In this document: in pieces, positions 6,475 to 14,097 of the stretch | Layout: every line of letters begins with the position of its first letter | How positions within the stretch are numbered: position 1 is the first letter of the stretch | Assembly: GCA_031255275.1 (NCBI GenBank) | Contig: JAIRSV010000095.1 | Coordinates: forward strand, 1 to 14,173 | Reading direction: 5' to 3' | Source of the DNA: Proteiniphilum sp. | GTDB taxonomy: Bacteria > Bacteroidota > Bacteroidia > Bacteroidales > Dysgonomonadaceae | Length of the DNA stretch: 14,173 bases | Notes under the pieces: generated by a model | The model's input: the letters and a program-made list of their open reading frames with translations, nothing else | Told to the model about the DNA's origin: nothing | Database searches by the model: none | Position numbers and translations under genes: made by a program

Positions 6475-6510
6475 AATAAGGGTGAAATCACATGTGATTT
6501 CACCCTTATT
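6475..6510. terminator. 36-bp perfect palindrome, bidirectional terminator
   Basis: The 18-nt arm at 6475-6492 is exactly complementary to 6493-6510, with CACATGTG at the centre, giving a near loop-free stem. It sits 67 bp after nagB and 20 bp after the pgk stop codon, between convergent genes. On the minus strand the stem runs into a T-rich tail (TTATTTTATTTCC), a good terminator for pgk. The plus-strand tail (TTATTC) is weaker. Confidence 0.8.
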
Positions 6511-6530
6511 CAACGTCGGGACGACAAAAA

Positions 6531-7790
6531 TTAATAACCTCTTATCGCTTTAATCCCCGGAAGCACCTTCCCCTCGATCATTTCGAGCAGCGCGCCGCCG
6601 CCGGTGGAAACATACGACACTTCGCCCGCCTGTCCGAACTTGTTGACGCAGGCTACCGAATCGCCGCCGCCCACAAGCGAAAAGGCTCCCTTCCCGGTAG
6701 CGTCGACAATAGCGTCGGAAACGGCTCGCGATCCCCTGTCAAAATTGTCGAACTCAAACACACCCACAGGTCCGTTCCACAGAATAGTCCTGGATTTTTT
6801 GATGACTTCGGCGAAAGCTTTTTCCGATTCCGGGCCGATGTCGAGACCTTCCCACCCGTCCGGAATTTCGTTCACCGAAGCAAAGCCCGTCGCAGCATCA
6901 TTGCTGAAGCTGTCAGCTATCTTTGCGTCGGACGCCAGCACCAGGTTCACACCCTTCTCAGCGGCCAGCGCGACAAGCTCACGCGCCAGGTCAAGCTTGT
7001 CATCCTCCACGATGGAGCCGCCGATCTTCCCGCCAAACGCTTTGGCAAACGTATAAGTCATACCGCCCGCGAGGATCAGATTATCTACCCTGTCCAGCAG
7101 ATTTTTGATAATCTCTATCTTCGATGAGACCTTCGATCCGCCCATAATGGCCGTAAACGGACGCTCCGTCTCATTCATTACCTTCTCCACGGCCACGATC
7201 TCATTCTGCAGCAGATAGCCGAACAGCCTGTGTTCGGTATCAAAAAACTCAGCTATCAGCGCCGTAGAAGCATGTGCGCGGTGCGCCGTCCCGAAAGCAT
7301 CATTCACATAAACATCGGCATAAGAAGCCAGCTTCGCGGTAAACTCCTTCTGCGACTCCTTCAGCGCCTTTTTCGCCCTGTTCGTCTCCTCCTCGCCGGC
7401 GCCGGCTTCCAGGCGAGGCTTACCTTCTTCCTCCGCGTGAAAGCGCAAGTTCTCAAGTAGCAAAACTTCCCCGGGACGCAGAGCCGCGGCCATCGTCCCG
7501 GCCTCTTCGCCGACGCAGTCGCCGGCAAACAGCACATCTACACCCAGCAGCTCCGACACGCGCGGGAGAATATGCCTGAGCGAAAACCTGTCGGCAAAAC
7601 CCTTCGGCCTGCCCAAATGCGATCCGATGACAGCACAGCCGCCATCCTTCAAAATTTTTTTCAGCGTGGGGACGGCGGCGCGAATACGGGTATCGTCCGT
7701 AATGCTGAAATTCTCATCGAGAGGGACGTTAAAGTCCACCCTCACAAACGCCTTCCTGTCGGCAAAATTAAAAGAGTCCATTGTTTGCAT
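6531..7790 (-). CDS. pgk: Phosphoglycerate kinase
   Basis: Pgk transfers phosphate from 1,3-bisphosphoglycerate to ADP in lower glycolysis. The 419-residue protein carries the family landmarks in order: RVDFNVPLDE (17-26), SHLGRPKG, LLLENLRFH, YVNDAFGTAHRAH, MGGSKVSSKIEIIKNLL (hinge region), NGPVGVFE and the nucleotide loop GGGDSV. A Lys/Glu-rich segment after LRFHAEEE accounts for a length slightly above the bacterial norm and is usual in Bacteroidetes. I kept the first Met (MQTMDSF) because Bacteroides homologues begin MQT; Met4 is possible. It is a single gene with its own promoter at 7844-7851, facing away from ansA, and ends at the shared palindrome. Confidence 0.98.
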   Translation of the reverse strand: MQTMDSFNFADRKAFVRVDFNVPLDENFSITDDTRIRAAVPTLKKILKDGGCAVIGSHLGRPKGFADRFSLRHILPRVSELLGVDVLFAGDCVGEEAGTMAAALRPGEVLLLENLRFHAEEEGKPRLEAGAGEEETNRAKKALKESQKEFTAKLASYADVYVNDAFGTAHRAHASTALIAEFFDTEHRLFGYLLQNEIVAVEKVMNETERPFTAIMGGSKVSSKIEIIKNLLDRVDNLILAGGMTYTFAKAFGGKIGGSIVEDDKLDLARELVALAAEKGVNLVLASDAKIADSFSNDAATGFASVNEIPDGWEGLDIGPESEKAFAEVIKKSRTILWNGPVGVFEFDNFDRGSRAVSDAIVDATGKGAFSLVGGGDSVACVNKFGQAGEVSYVSTGGGALLEMIEGKVLPGIKAIRGY

Positions 7791-7843
7791 AATACAGTAT
7801 ACTTTTAATAATTAGTTCGGTCGTAATCCGGTCGGATACCGCG

Positions 7844-7851
7844 CAAAGTTA
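7844..7851 (-). promoter_or_regulatory. Bacteroidetes -7 promoter element for pgk
   Basis: On the minus strand this reads TAACTTTG followed by CGC, an exact TAnnTTTG match. It lies 53 nt upstream of the pgk ATG, giving a leader of about 45-50 nt. The upstream region has only a weak ACTTTA where a -33 box would be. It shares the 205-bp divergent gap with the ansA promoter. Confidence 0.55.
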
Positions 7852-7967
7852 CGAAAAACAGAGAATATTCCCCGTAAAGTGCGCGGGAAAGTAACTTATT
7901 GCACAGAGAAAACCGGCTATAACGGCAAAAAAACTGTCAAAAAGCGAGTCGGCTCATGACAATGTGT

Positions 7968-7975
7968 TACATTTG
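7968..7975 (+). promoter_or_regulatory. Bacteroidetes -7 promoter element for ansA
   Basis: TACATTTG matches TAnnTTTG and lies 20 nt upstream of the ansA ATG, which predicts a leader of only about 14 nt. No TTTG stands at the -33 position. Its distance from the pgk element leaves room for separate control of the two divergent genes. Confidence 0.45.
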
Positions 7976-7995
7976 TATTTCAAAAAAATGCGACA

Positions 7996-9039
7996 ATGAT
8001 AAACAGCAATGCAAAAGTACTCCTTATATATACGGGAGGCACCATCGGGATGGTGGAAAACGTGGAAACCGGAGCATGGGAACCGTTCAACTTCAGCCAC
8101 CTCCGCTCTAACATGCCGGAGATAAAGCGGCTGAATTTCACGGTGGATACTTATCTGTTTGACCCTCCCATAGACTCCTCCGACATGTCGCTGAGCGTCT
8201 GGCAGCAGACTGTGCAGGTGATCGAAGATCACTATGACAGCTACGACGGCTTCGTCATCCTCCACGGTACCGATACAATGGCGTATACCGCCTCTGCGCT
8301 GAGCCTGATGCTGGAAAATCTGACCCGGCCGGTAATCCTGACCGGATCGCAGCTCCCGGTCGGGAAACTTCGCACCGACGGCAAGGAAAACCTCATCACC
8401 GCCCTTGAGATTGCCGCCGACAAAGATTCCACCGGACATCCCATCGTGCCTGAACTGTGCATTTATATGCAAAACCTGCTGATGCGCGGAAACCGCACAA
8501 TAAAAGTCAATGCCAATAACTTCAGCGCCTTCTCCAGTCCCAATTACCCCTGCCTGGGCGAAGCGGGGCTGAATATCCGCTACGGAACACAATATATCCT
8601 CAAGCCCGATTACGCAATGCCGGTGAAATTCAAATACGCAATGGATCCCCGGGCGGTAGTGCTGAAGCTCTTTCCCGGCATATCCGAAGAGGCTGTGCGG
8701 GCGCACCTCGAAATTCCCGGACTGAAAGGTGTTGTGCTGGAAACTTACGGCACCGGCAATTCGCCCATCCACCCCTGGTTCACCCGCCTGCTGGGCGAAG
8801 CGATAGAGCGTGGGATCGTGATTGTCAACGTCACACAATGCCTCAGCGGAAGCGTTGCAATGCACCTCTACGAAAACGGGCAGCGCCTGGAAAGGCTGGG
8901 GGTGGTGAGCGGATATGACATCACCACCGAAGCCGCCATCGTCAAACTGATGATCCTGTTCGGCGAAGGACGGACGCCGGCGGAAGTCAGCCGGCTCATG
9001 CCCGTCCCCCTGCGCGGCGAACTGACGGTGAGGGGATAA
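7996..9039 (+). CDS. ansA: Type I (cytoplasmic) L-asparaginase
   Basis: Asparaginase hydrolyses L-asparagine to aspartate and ammonia. The 347-residue protein shows both active-site signatures of the bacterial type family: YTGGTIGM (12-19, catalytic T13) and HGTDTMAYTAS (90-100, T92-D93). LTGSQLP follows at 115-121, and MRGNRTIK lies at 163-170. There is no signal peptide: the N-terminus (MINSNAKVLLIYTGG) is the first beta strand of the enzyme, which supports cytoplasmic type I rather than the secreted type II. Late stretches ETYGTGNSP and VTQCLSGSV are also typical. It is divergent from pgk and convergent with the ZIP gene; only 10 bp separate the two stop codons, and no T-tract terminator is visible there. 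Confidence 0.95.
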   Translation: MINSNAKVLLIYTGGTIGMVENVETGAWEPFNFSHLRSNMPEIKRLNFTVDTYLFDPPIDSSDMSLSVWQQTVQVIEDHYDSYDGFVILHGTDTMAYTASALSLMLENLTRPVILTGSQLPVGKLRTDGKENLITALEIAADKDSTGHPIVPELCIYMQNLLMRGNRTIKVNANNFSAFSSPNYPCLGEAGLNIRYGTQYILKPDYAMPVKFKYAMDPRAVVLKLFPGISEEAVRAHLEIPGLKGVVLETYGTGNSPIHPWFTRLLGEAIERGIVIVNVTQCLSGSVAMHLYENGQRLERLGVVSGYDITTEAAIVKLMILFGEGRTPAEVSRLMPVPLRGELTVRG

Positions 9040-9049
9040 GCTCCCCCGG

Positions 9050-9868
9050 CTAACCCAGTACGACGTCCATCACCATCATCACGACGAAGCCGATGATAAA
9101 CCCGATGGTCGCAATATCCGAACTCTTATTCTGCTGCGCCTCGGGGATCACCTCTTCCACCACCACAAAAATCATGGCGCCCGCGGCAAAAGCCAGCGCA
9201 TAAGGCAATATCGGCGTAAACGCGGCCACCGCCAGCGCGCCCAGCAGACCGGCCACAGGCTCCACGGCGGCTGACGCCTGTCCGTACATGAAACTCCTGG
9301 ATCTGCTCAGCCCCATTCTCCGCAAGGGTATCGCTACCGCAATTCCTTCGGGAAAGTTTTGCAGACCGATGCCCAGCGCCAGCGCTACAGCTCCTCCCAA
9401 AGAGGCTTCGGGCATTCCCGCCGCCACGCCGCCAAACAGTACTCCTACGGCCAGACCTTCCGGAATATTATGCAGAGTGATGGCCAGCGCCATCAGCGTG
9501 GTTCGCTGCCAGGGCGTTTTCAGACCCTCTTCCGTTTTGAAGTTGACATGCAGGTGGGGTAATACTTTGTCGATCCCGTACAGAAATGCTGAGCCGGCCA
9601 GAAAGCCGGTTACGGTCGGGAGTACTTTCACAAAACCCGTTCCCCCGCTCATCTCTATGGCCGGAATGATCAGGCTCCAGGCGCTCGCCGCCACCATCAC
9701 TCCTCCGCTGAAGCCGAGCATCCCGTCGAGAATGTTTTTGTTCACTCGCTTGAACAGAAAAACGAAGGATGCTCCCAGGGCTGTCACCAGCCACGTGAAT
9801 AGGGTAGCGTAAAGCGCTGCGCGAACCGGATGGATGTTTTCTAAAAATTGAATAACGTTGTCTAACAT
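9050..9868 (-). CDS. ZIP family metal transporter, GufA type
   Basis: ZIP proteins import Zn(II), and often Fe(II) or Mn(II), across the inner membrane. The 272-residue protein has about eight hydrophobic helices. The binuclear metal centre is visible: LHNIPEG (H133, N134, E137) in helix 4 and LQNFPEG (Q170, N171, E174) in helix 5, with E203 in ASAAVEP of helix 6. Gln rather than His in helix 5 matches the GufA/BbZIP branch and not E. coli ZupT, so I give no zupT symbol. VVVEEVIPEA near 235-244 is also typical of that branch. The loop after helix 3 has HLH (105-107), a small His cluster. It is a single gene, divergent from nifJ, with its own promoter. I see no obvious Zur-like palindrome in the upstream gap. 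Confidence 0.93.
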   Translation of the reverse strand: MLDNVIQFLENIHPVRAALYATLFTWLVTALGASFVFLFKRVNKNILDGMLGFSGGVMVAASAWSLIIPAIEMSGGTGFVKVLPTVTGFLAGSAFLYGIDKVLPHLHVNFKTEEGLKTPWQRTTLMALAITLHNIPEGLAVGVLFGGVAAGMPEASLGGAVALALGIGLQNFPEGIAVAIPLRRMGLSRSRSFMYGQASAAVEPVAGLLGALAVAAFTPILPYALAFAAGAMIFVVVEEVIPEAQQNKSSDIATIGFIIGFVVMMVMDVVLG

Positions 9869-9920
9869 AAATTTCAGAGCGAAAGTTTTTTCTTGAAAAG
9901 TTTAAACAGTTTCTTTCCCG

Positions 9921-9928
9921 CAAAAATA
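9921..9928 (-). promoter_or_regulatory. Bacteroidetes -7 promoter element for the ZIP gene
   Basis: The minus strand reads TATTTTTG followed by CGGG, an exact TAnnTTTG match, 52 nt upstream of the ZIP start codon. No convincing -33 TTTG lies at the right distance. The region is AT-rich, so a chance match is more likely here than for the other copies. Confidence 0.4.
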
Positions 9929-9996
9929 ATGATTTGTAACAACCTGGTAAAATGCAGATTCCGTTCCTCTCATGCGTACAAAAAATTACAGGGGGG

Positions 9997-10027
9997 TTGC
10001 TGCTTCCACTTTTTTATCGTATTTTCG
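9997..10027 (+). promoter_or_regulatory. Candidate promoter for nifJ
   Basis: A -33-like TTG at 9997-9999 is followed, after 20 nt, by TATTTTCG at 10020-10027, one mismatch from TAnnTTTG. The spacing fits the Bacteroidetes rule. It predicts a leader of about 70 nt before the nifJ ATG. It is the weakest -7 match in the window, but I find no better one in the 236-bp divergent gap. Confidence 0.35.
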
Positions 10028-10104
10028 TGGCTCCGATTGCAAATGACTAACAATCTATCAACTAAGATTACAATTTTTTTTCAGGCAAAATTATCATAAC
10101 AGTT

Positions 10105-13100
10105 ATGACTAAACAAAAAACTTATCTAACCTGCGACGGCAACCAGGCCGCCGCCCACATTGCGTACATGTTCAGCGAAGTGGCTGCCATCTACCCGATC
10201 ACTCCCTCGTCTACGATGGCCGAATATGTGGACGAATGGGCCGCTTCAGGACGAAAAAACATCTTCGGACAGCCCGTGCTGGTACAGGAGATGCAGTCGG
10301 AAGCCGGCGCCGCGGGAGCCATGCACGGTTCTCTGCAGGCCGGTGCGCTCACTTCCACGTTCACCGCATCTCAGGGGCTGCTGCTGATGCTCCCTAACAT
10401 GTATAAGATGGCGGGGGAACTGCTTCCCGGTGTATTTCACGTTTCGGCGCGCGCGCTGGCCTCACATGCTCTCTCCATCTTCGGCGACCATCAGGACGTC
10501 ATGGCCGTACGGCCGGCCGGTTTCGCGCTTTTCGCCACCGGGTCGGTGCAGGAGGTGATGGACCTGGCGGCCGTGGCGCATCTGGCGGCTATCGAGAGTC
10601 GGATTCCCTTTCTTCATTTCTTCGACGGATTCCGCACTTCGCACGAGATTCAGAAGATTGAGGCGCTGTCGAACGACGACCTTGCTCCGCTCATCAATCA
10701 GGATGCGCTGAAGGCTTTCCGCGACAGGGCGCTGAATCCTGATACTCCCGTCACGAGGGGGACGGCGCAGAATGATGATATTTACTTTCAGGCGCGCGAA
10801 GCTTCCAATCCGTTTTACGACGCTGTGCCCGACACGGTGGAGATGTATCTCGACAGGCTGGCGGCGGTGACCGGACGCAAATATGGCCTCTTCGACTATT
10901 ACGGACATCCGCAGGCCGAAAGGGTGATCATTGCTATGGGATCCGTCACGGAAACCATCCGCGAAACGGTGGATTACCTTAACGGTAAGGGCGAAAAAAC
11001 AGGTATGGTGGCCGTTCACCTCTATCGTCCCTTCAAGGCGGAAGCGTTCCTCTCGGTGATTCCCGAAACGGCGAAACGGATTGCCGTGCTTGACCGTACC
11101 AAGGAGCCGGGCGCTGCCGGACAGCCGCTTTATCTCGACGTGAAGGACAGTTTTTACGGGAAAAGGGGTGCGCCCGAAATCGTAGGCGGAATTTACGGTC
11201 TCTCCTCCAGGGATACTACTCCTGCGCAGATCTTATCGGTTTTCGACAATCTCTCGATGAGTGTGCCGAAAAACGATTTCACCATCGGCATCGTGGACGA
11301 CGTGACCTTCAAATCGCTTCCTCTCAGGGAGGAGATCTCTATGGACGAGACGGCTTATGAGGCCAAATTCTACGGACTGGGTTCCGACGGGACGGTGGGG
11401 GCCAATAAAAACTCCATCAAGATCATCGGCGATAATACGGACAAGTATGTGCAGGCTTACTTTGCTTATGATTCCAAGAAATCGGGCGGATTCACCTGTT
11501 CGCACCTCCGTTTCGGCGACAACCGCATCCGTTCGCCCTATCTGGTGAATACGCCCGGTTTCGTGGCGTGTCACGTGCCTGCTTACCTGCATCTCTATGA
11601 TGTGACGAGGGGGCTGAGAAGGAATGGCACGTTTCTGCTCAATTCTCTGTGGTCGAAGGAGGAGGTGGCGGCTCATCTCCCCGCTCATGTCAGGAAATAT
11701 TTTGCGGAGAACAATATCCGGTTCTATATTCTCAACGCGACGAAAATTGCTGCGGAAATCGGTCTGGGGAACCGTACCAACACTATTTTGCAGTCGGCAT
11801 TCTTCAAAATATCGGGCGTAATCCCTTATGACCTTGCCGTGGAACAGATGAAGAAGTTCATCGTGAAGTCTTACGGAAAGAAGGGTGAAGAGGTGGTAAA
11901 AATGAATTATGCTGCCGTAGACCGCGGCGGTGAAGTGGAAGAGGTGGAGGTCCTCCGCGAATGGGCGGACGTTGACCTGCCTGCCGATGCGCCTGACGAT
12001 GCGCCTGAATTTATCCGGAAGGTTGTGCGTCCGGTCAATGCCCAGCGCGGTTATGACTTGCCCGTGTCTGCATTTGCCGGACGGGAGGACGGTACGTGGG
12101 AAATGGGTACGACGGCTTACGAAAAGCGCGGAGTGGCGGTCAACGTGCCGGTATGGAATCCCGGATCGTGCATCCAGTGCAATCAGTGCGCTTATGTATG
12201 TCCGCACGCAACCATTCGTCCCTTCGTGCTCGACGAAAAAGAGCAGGCCGGCGCGGGCGAAAATGTGGTGATGCTGAAAGCGCAGGGTAAACAGTTTGAG
12301 GGGATGGGTTTCCGCATTCAGGTCAACGTGCTCGACTGCCTGGGGTGCGGCAACTGTGTGGATGTGTGTCCCGGAAAGAAAGCGCAGAAGGCGCTCGAAA
12401 TGGTGGCGATTTCCTCGCAGTATGACAATCAGAAGAACTGGGACTATATGGTGAATCACGTCGCCCCGAAGGCCCGTCTGGTGGACGTGAAGCTGAATGT
12501 GAAAAATTCGCAGTTTGCCACGCCGCTCTTCGAGTTTTCCGGCGCCTGTTCCGGCTGCGGCGAGACGCCTTATGTGAAGCTGATCACGCAGCTCTTCGGC
12601 GACAGAATGATGATTGCCAACGCTACGGGCTGTTCGTCCATCTATGGCGCTTCCGCTCCGGCTACGCCTTACACCAAAAACGAGGAGGGCAAGGGGCCGG
12701 CATGGGCTAACTCGCTCTTCGAAGACAATGCCGAGTATGGATATGGTTATGCGATCGCTCATGCAGGCATGCGCAGCCGAATCGGGGATCTGATGCGTCG
12801 GGGGCTTGCTTCGCAGGACTTCTCCGAAGGGCAGAAGGAGCTGTTCCGCCGGTGGATCGACAGTGGCGGGGAGGATGCCGGTCTGGCTTCCGAAATTGAG
12901 GCTTCCCTCGCCGGTAACGCATGTGCTGTTGCATCCGAAATCCTTTCGCTCAGGAAATACCTGTCCAGGAAATCAATCTGGGTATTCGGGGGCGACGGAT
13001 GGGCTTACGATATTGGCTTCGGCGGGCTGGATCATGTGCTGGCCAGCGGACAGAATATCAACGTCCTGGTGCTCGATACGGAGGTCTATTCCAATACGGG

Positions 13101-13665
13101 CGGACAGTCGTCCAAGTCTACGCCCATCGCTGCGGTGGCCAAATTTGCCGCTGCCGGAAAACGGATTCGCAAGAAGGATCTCGGCATGATTGCGACCACA
13201 TACGGATATGTCTATGTGGCGCAGATAGCGATGGGGGCCAGTCAGGCGCAGACGCTGAAGGCCATCAGGGAAGCGGAATCATACAACGGGCCATCCATCG
13301 TGATAGCGTATGCTCCCTGCATCAGTCACGGGCTGAGAAGGGGGATGGGGTATGCTCAGTCCGAACAGAAGGCTGCCGTGGAATCCGGTTACTGGCACCT
13401 GTGGCGTTACGATCCGCGTCTTGAGGAGGAGGGTAAGAATCCCTTTCAGCTTGACAGTAAGGAGCCGGACTGGAACAGATTCAGAGAGTTCCTTTTGGGC
13501 GAAGTGCGCTACACGCAGTTGATGAAGTCGTTTCCGCAGGAAGCCGAACGGCTTTTCGCGGCGGCGAAGGAGAATGCGCAGTGGCGTTATCGTTCTTACA
13601 GGCGTATGGCGGAAGCGTCGTTTGCTGCGCCGGCGGCTTCCGATGCCGGCGGCGATGTCGAATAG
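10105..13665 (+). CDS. nifJ: Pyruvate:ferredoxin (flavodoxin) oxidoreductase, single chain
   Basis: PFOR oxidises pyruvate with CoA to acetyl-CoA and CO2 and passes electrons to ferredoxin or flavodoxin, the main pyruvate outlet in strict anaerobes. The 1186-residue chain holds all domains of the homodimeric type. Domain I has YPITPSS (30-36) and SARALASHALSIFGDHQD (substrate Arg R116). The two-cluster ferredoxin domain has C689/692/695/699 and C745/748/751/755. The TPP domain has C815, C818, C843 and C1072 for the proximal cluster and GGDGWAYD with G963-D964-G965. Cysteine positions agree with those I recall for the Desulfovibrio africanus enzyme within a few residues. The start ATG follows an A/T-rich leader. 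It is monocistronic, with a strong terminator 40 bp after the stop. Base use differs from the upstream genes: more G and T on the coding strand. Confidence 0.98.
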   Translation: MTKQKTYLTCDGNQAAAHIAYMFSEVAAIYPITPSSTMAEYVDEWAASGRKNIFGQPVLVQEMQSEAGAAGAMHGSLQAGALTSTFTASQGLLLMLPNMYKMAGELLPGVFHVSARALASHALSIFGDHQDVMAVRPAGFALFATGSVQEVMDLAAVAHLAAIESRIPFLHFFDGFRTSHEIQKIEALSNDDLAPLINQDALKAFRDRALNPDTPVTRGTAQNDDIYFQAREASNPFYDAVPDTVEMYLDRLAAVTGRKYGLFDYYGHPQAERVIIAMGSVTETIRETVDYLNGKGEKTGMVAVHLYRPFKAEAFLSVIPETAKRIAVLDRTKEPGAAGQPLYLDVKDSFYGKRGAPEIVGGIYGLSSRDTTPAQILSVFDNLSMSVPKNDFTIGIVDDVTFKSLPLREEISMDETAYEAKFYGLGSDGTVGANKNSIKIIGDNTDKYVQAYFAYDSKKSGGFTCSHLRFGDNRIRSPYLVNTPGFVACHVPAYLHLYDVTRGLRRNGTFLLNSLWSKEEVAAHLPAHVRKYFAENNIRFYILNATKIAAEIGLGNRTNTILQSAFFKISGVIPYDLAVEQMKKFIVKSYGKKGEEVVKMNYAAVDRGGEVEEVEVLREWADVDLPADAPDDAPEFIRKVVRPVNAQRGYDLPVSAFAGREDGTWEMGTTAYEKRGVAVNVPVWNPGSCIQCNQCAYVCPHATIRPFVLDEKEQAGAGENVVMLKAQGKQFEGMGFRIQVNVLDCLGCGNCVDVCPGKKAQKALEMVAISSQYDNQKNWDYMVNHVAPKARLVDVKLNVKNSQFATPLFEFSGACSGCGETPYVKLITQLFGDRMMIANATGCSSIYGASAPATPYTKNEEGKGPAWANSLFEDNAEYGYGYAIAHAGMRSRIGDLMRRGLASQDFSEGQKELFRRWIDSGGEDAGLASEIEASLAGNACAVASEILSLRKYLSRKSIWVFGGDGWAYDIGFGGLDHVLASGQNINVLVLDTEVYSNTGGQSSKSTPIAAVAKFAAAGKRIRKKDLGMIATTYGYVYVAQIAMGASQAQTLKAIREAESYNGPSIVIAYAPCISHGLRRGMGYAQSEQKAAVESGYWHLWRYDPRLEEEGKNPFQLDSKEPDWNRFREFLLGEVRYTQLMKSFPQEAERLFAAAKENAQWRYRSYRRMAEASFAAPAASDAGGDVE

Positions 13666-13705
13666 TCGGTACGGGTTGTCGGTTTACTTTCGGGGGCTGT
13701 CTCTT

Positions 13706-13731
13706 AAAACGGGGCGGCCCCCGTTTTTTTT
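13706..13731 (+). terminator. Intrinsic terminator of nifJ
   Basis: AAAACGGGG (13706-13714) pairs with CCCCGTTTT (13719-13727) around a CGGC loop, and T continues to 13731. A GC-rich stem followed by eight consecutive Ts is a textbook rho-independent terminator, 40 bp after the nifJ stop codon. Confidence 0.9.
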
Positions 13732-13796
13732 ATGGCAGGATATTTTTGAATCCCGGAAACAGGTCATTTTTAAGAAGTGGAGAAGTGAAGAAAACC

Positions 13797-13826
13797 AGCT
13801 CGGGGAGCGTCGGAGCGGCAAGGGGC
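13797..13826 (-). repeat. Degenerate third copy of the two-hairpin repeat core
   Basis: This 30-nt stretch matches 13914-13943 at 27 positions in the same orientation. The changes break the CTCGGG/CCCGAG stem, and the GGGGCGGG hairpin is missing, so it looks like a decayed or truncated copy. Both copies are preceded by a similar GAAG/GGAG purine-rich run, which suggests a local duplication. Confidence 0.6.
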
Positions 13827-13841
13827 TTCATTAATGGACAA

Positions 13842-13859
13842 TTGACAGTTGACAGTTGA
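13842..13859. repeat. 7-bp tandem repeat TTGACAG
   Basis: TTGACAG occurs at 13842-13848 and 13849-13855, with a partial third unit TTGA at 13856-13859. It sits between the decayed and intact copies of the two-hairpin repeat, so it is probably another short component of the same repeat mosaic. It resembles a -35 box but has no matching gene downstream. Confidence 0.5.
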
Positions 13860-13908
13860 AAATGTTTTTTTAATGGAGAAGCGGAGAAGAGAAGAAGAGC
13901 GCCCAAAA

Positions 13909-13967
13909 CAACTAGCTCGGGGAGCGCCCGAGTGGCAAGGGGCGGGAGCACCCGCCCCGACGAGCGA
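13909..13967 (-). repeat. Two-hairpin REP-like element, right copy (inverted)
   Basis: This is the reverse complement of the element at 281-339 with 57 of 59 identical positions. Both hairpins are intact: GGGGCGGG-AGCA-CCCGCCCC and CTCGGG-GAGCG-CCCGAG as read on the plus strand. It lies in the gene-free tail after nifJ. Confidence 0.8.
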
Positions 13968-13975
13968 TAAAGAAA

Positions 13976-14001
13976 ACAGGGCAAGGCTTGCCTTGCCCTG
14001 T
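13976..14001. repeat. Perfect 11-bp stem hairpin
   Basis: ACAGGGCAAGG (13976-13986) pairs with CCTTGCCCTGT (13991-14001) around a CTTG loop. It lies just outside the two-hairpin repeat. No T-tract follows; the next bases are ACATTATATATATGG. Its place matches that of hairpin 238-254 in the left block, although the sequence differs. Confidence 0.55.
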
Positions 14002-14016
14002 ACATTATATATATGG

Positions 14017-14033
14017 CCGTCGCGTAGCGACGG
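14017..14033. repeat. Perfect hairpin CCGTCGC-GTA-GCGACGG
   Basis: A 7-bp stem (14017-14023 and 14027-14033) with a GTA loop follows an AT-only TATATATAT stretch. It is another unit of the palindrome chain in the right repeat block and has no T-tract. Confidence 0.5.
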
Positions 14034-14097
14034 TATAATCATGTAAATCAGAAGAATCACAGTGCAGACAATTAGCAAAGAAATCCGCTCCCAGAGC

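Noticed and set aside
7954..8865. Antisense open frame (303 codons, minus strand) over ansA
   Set aside because: It mirrors the asparaginase codons, shows no domain, and would need a start inside ansA without a promoter motif.
9869..10104. Replication origin in the divergent ZIP-nifJ gap
   Set aside because: I see no DnaA boxes or iteron cluster and no dnaA, dnaN or gidA nearby. The skew change alone is not enough.
11233..12762. Long antisense open frame (509 codons, minus strand) inside nifJ
   Set aside because: It lies wholly opposite conserved PFOR sequence including both ferredoxin motifs. Its translation is rich in His and Arg, as expected of a shadow of GC-rich codons, with no recognisable domain.
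13842..14010. Promoter (TTGACA-like box with a TATATATAT stretch) for a gene beyond the right edge
   Set aside because: The spacing is far too long, sigma70-type boxes are not the Bacteroidetes rule, and the TTGACA is part of a tandem repeat.
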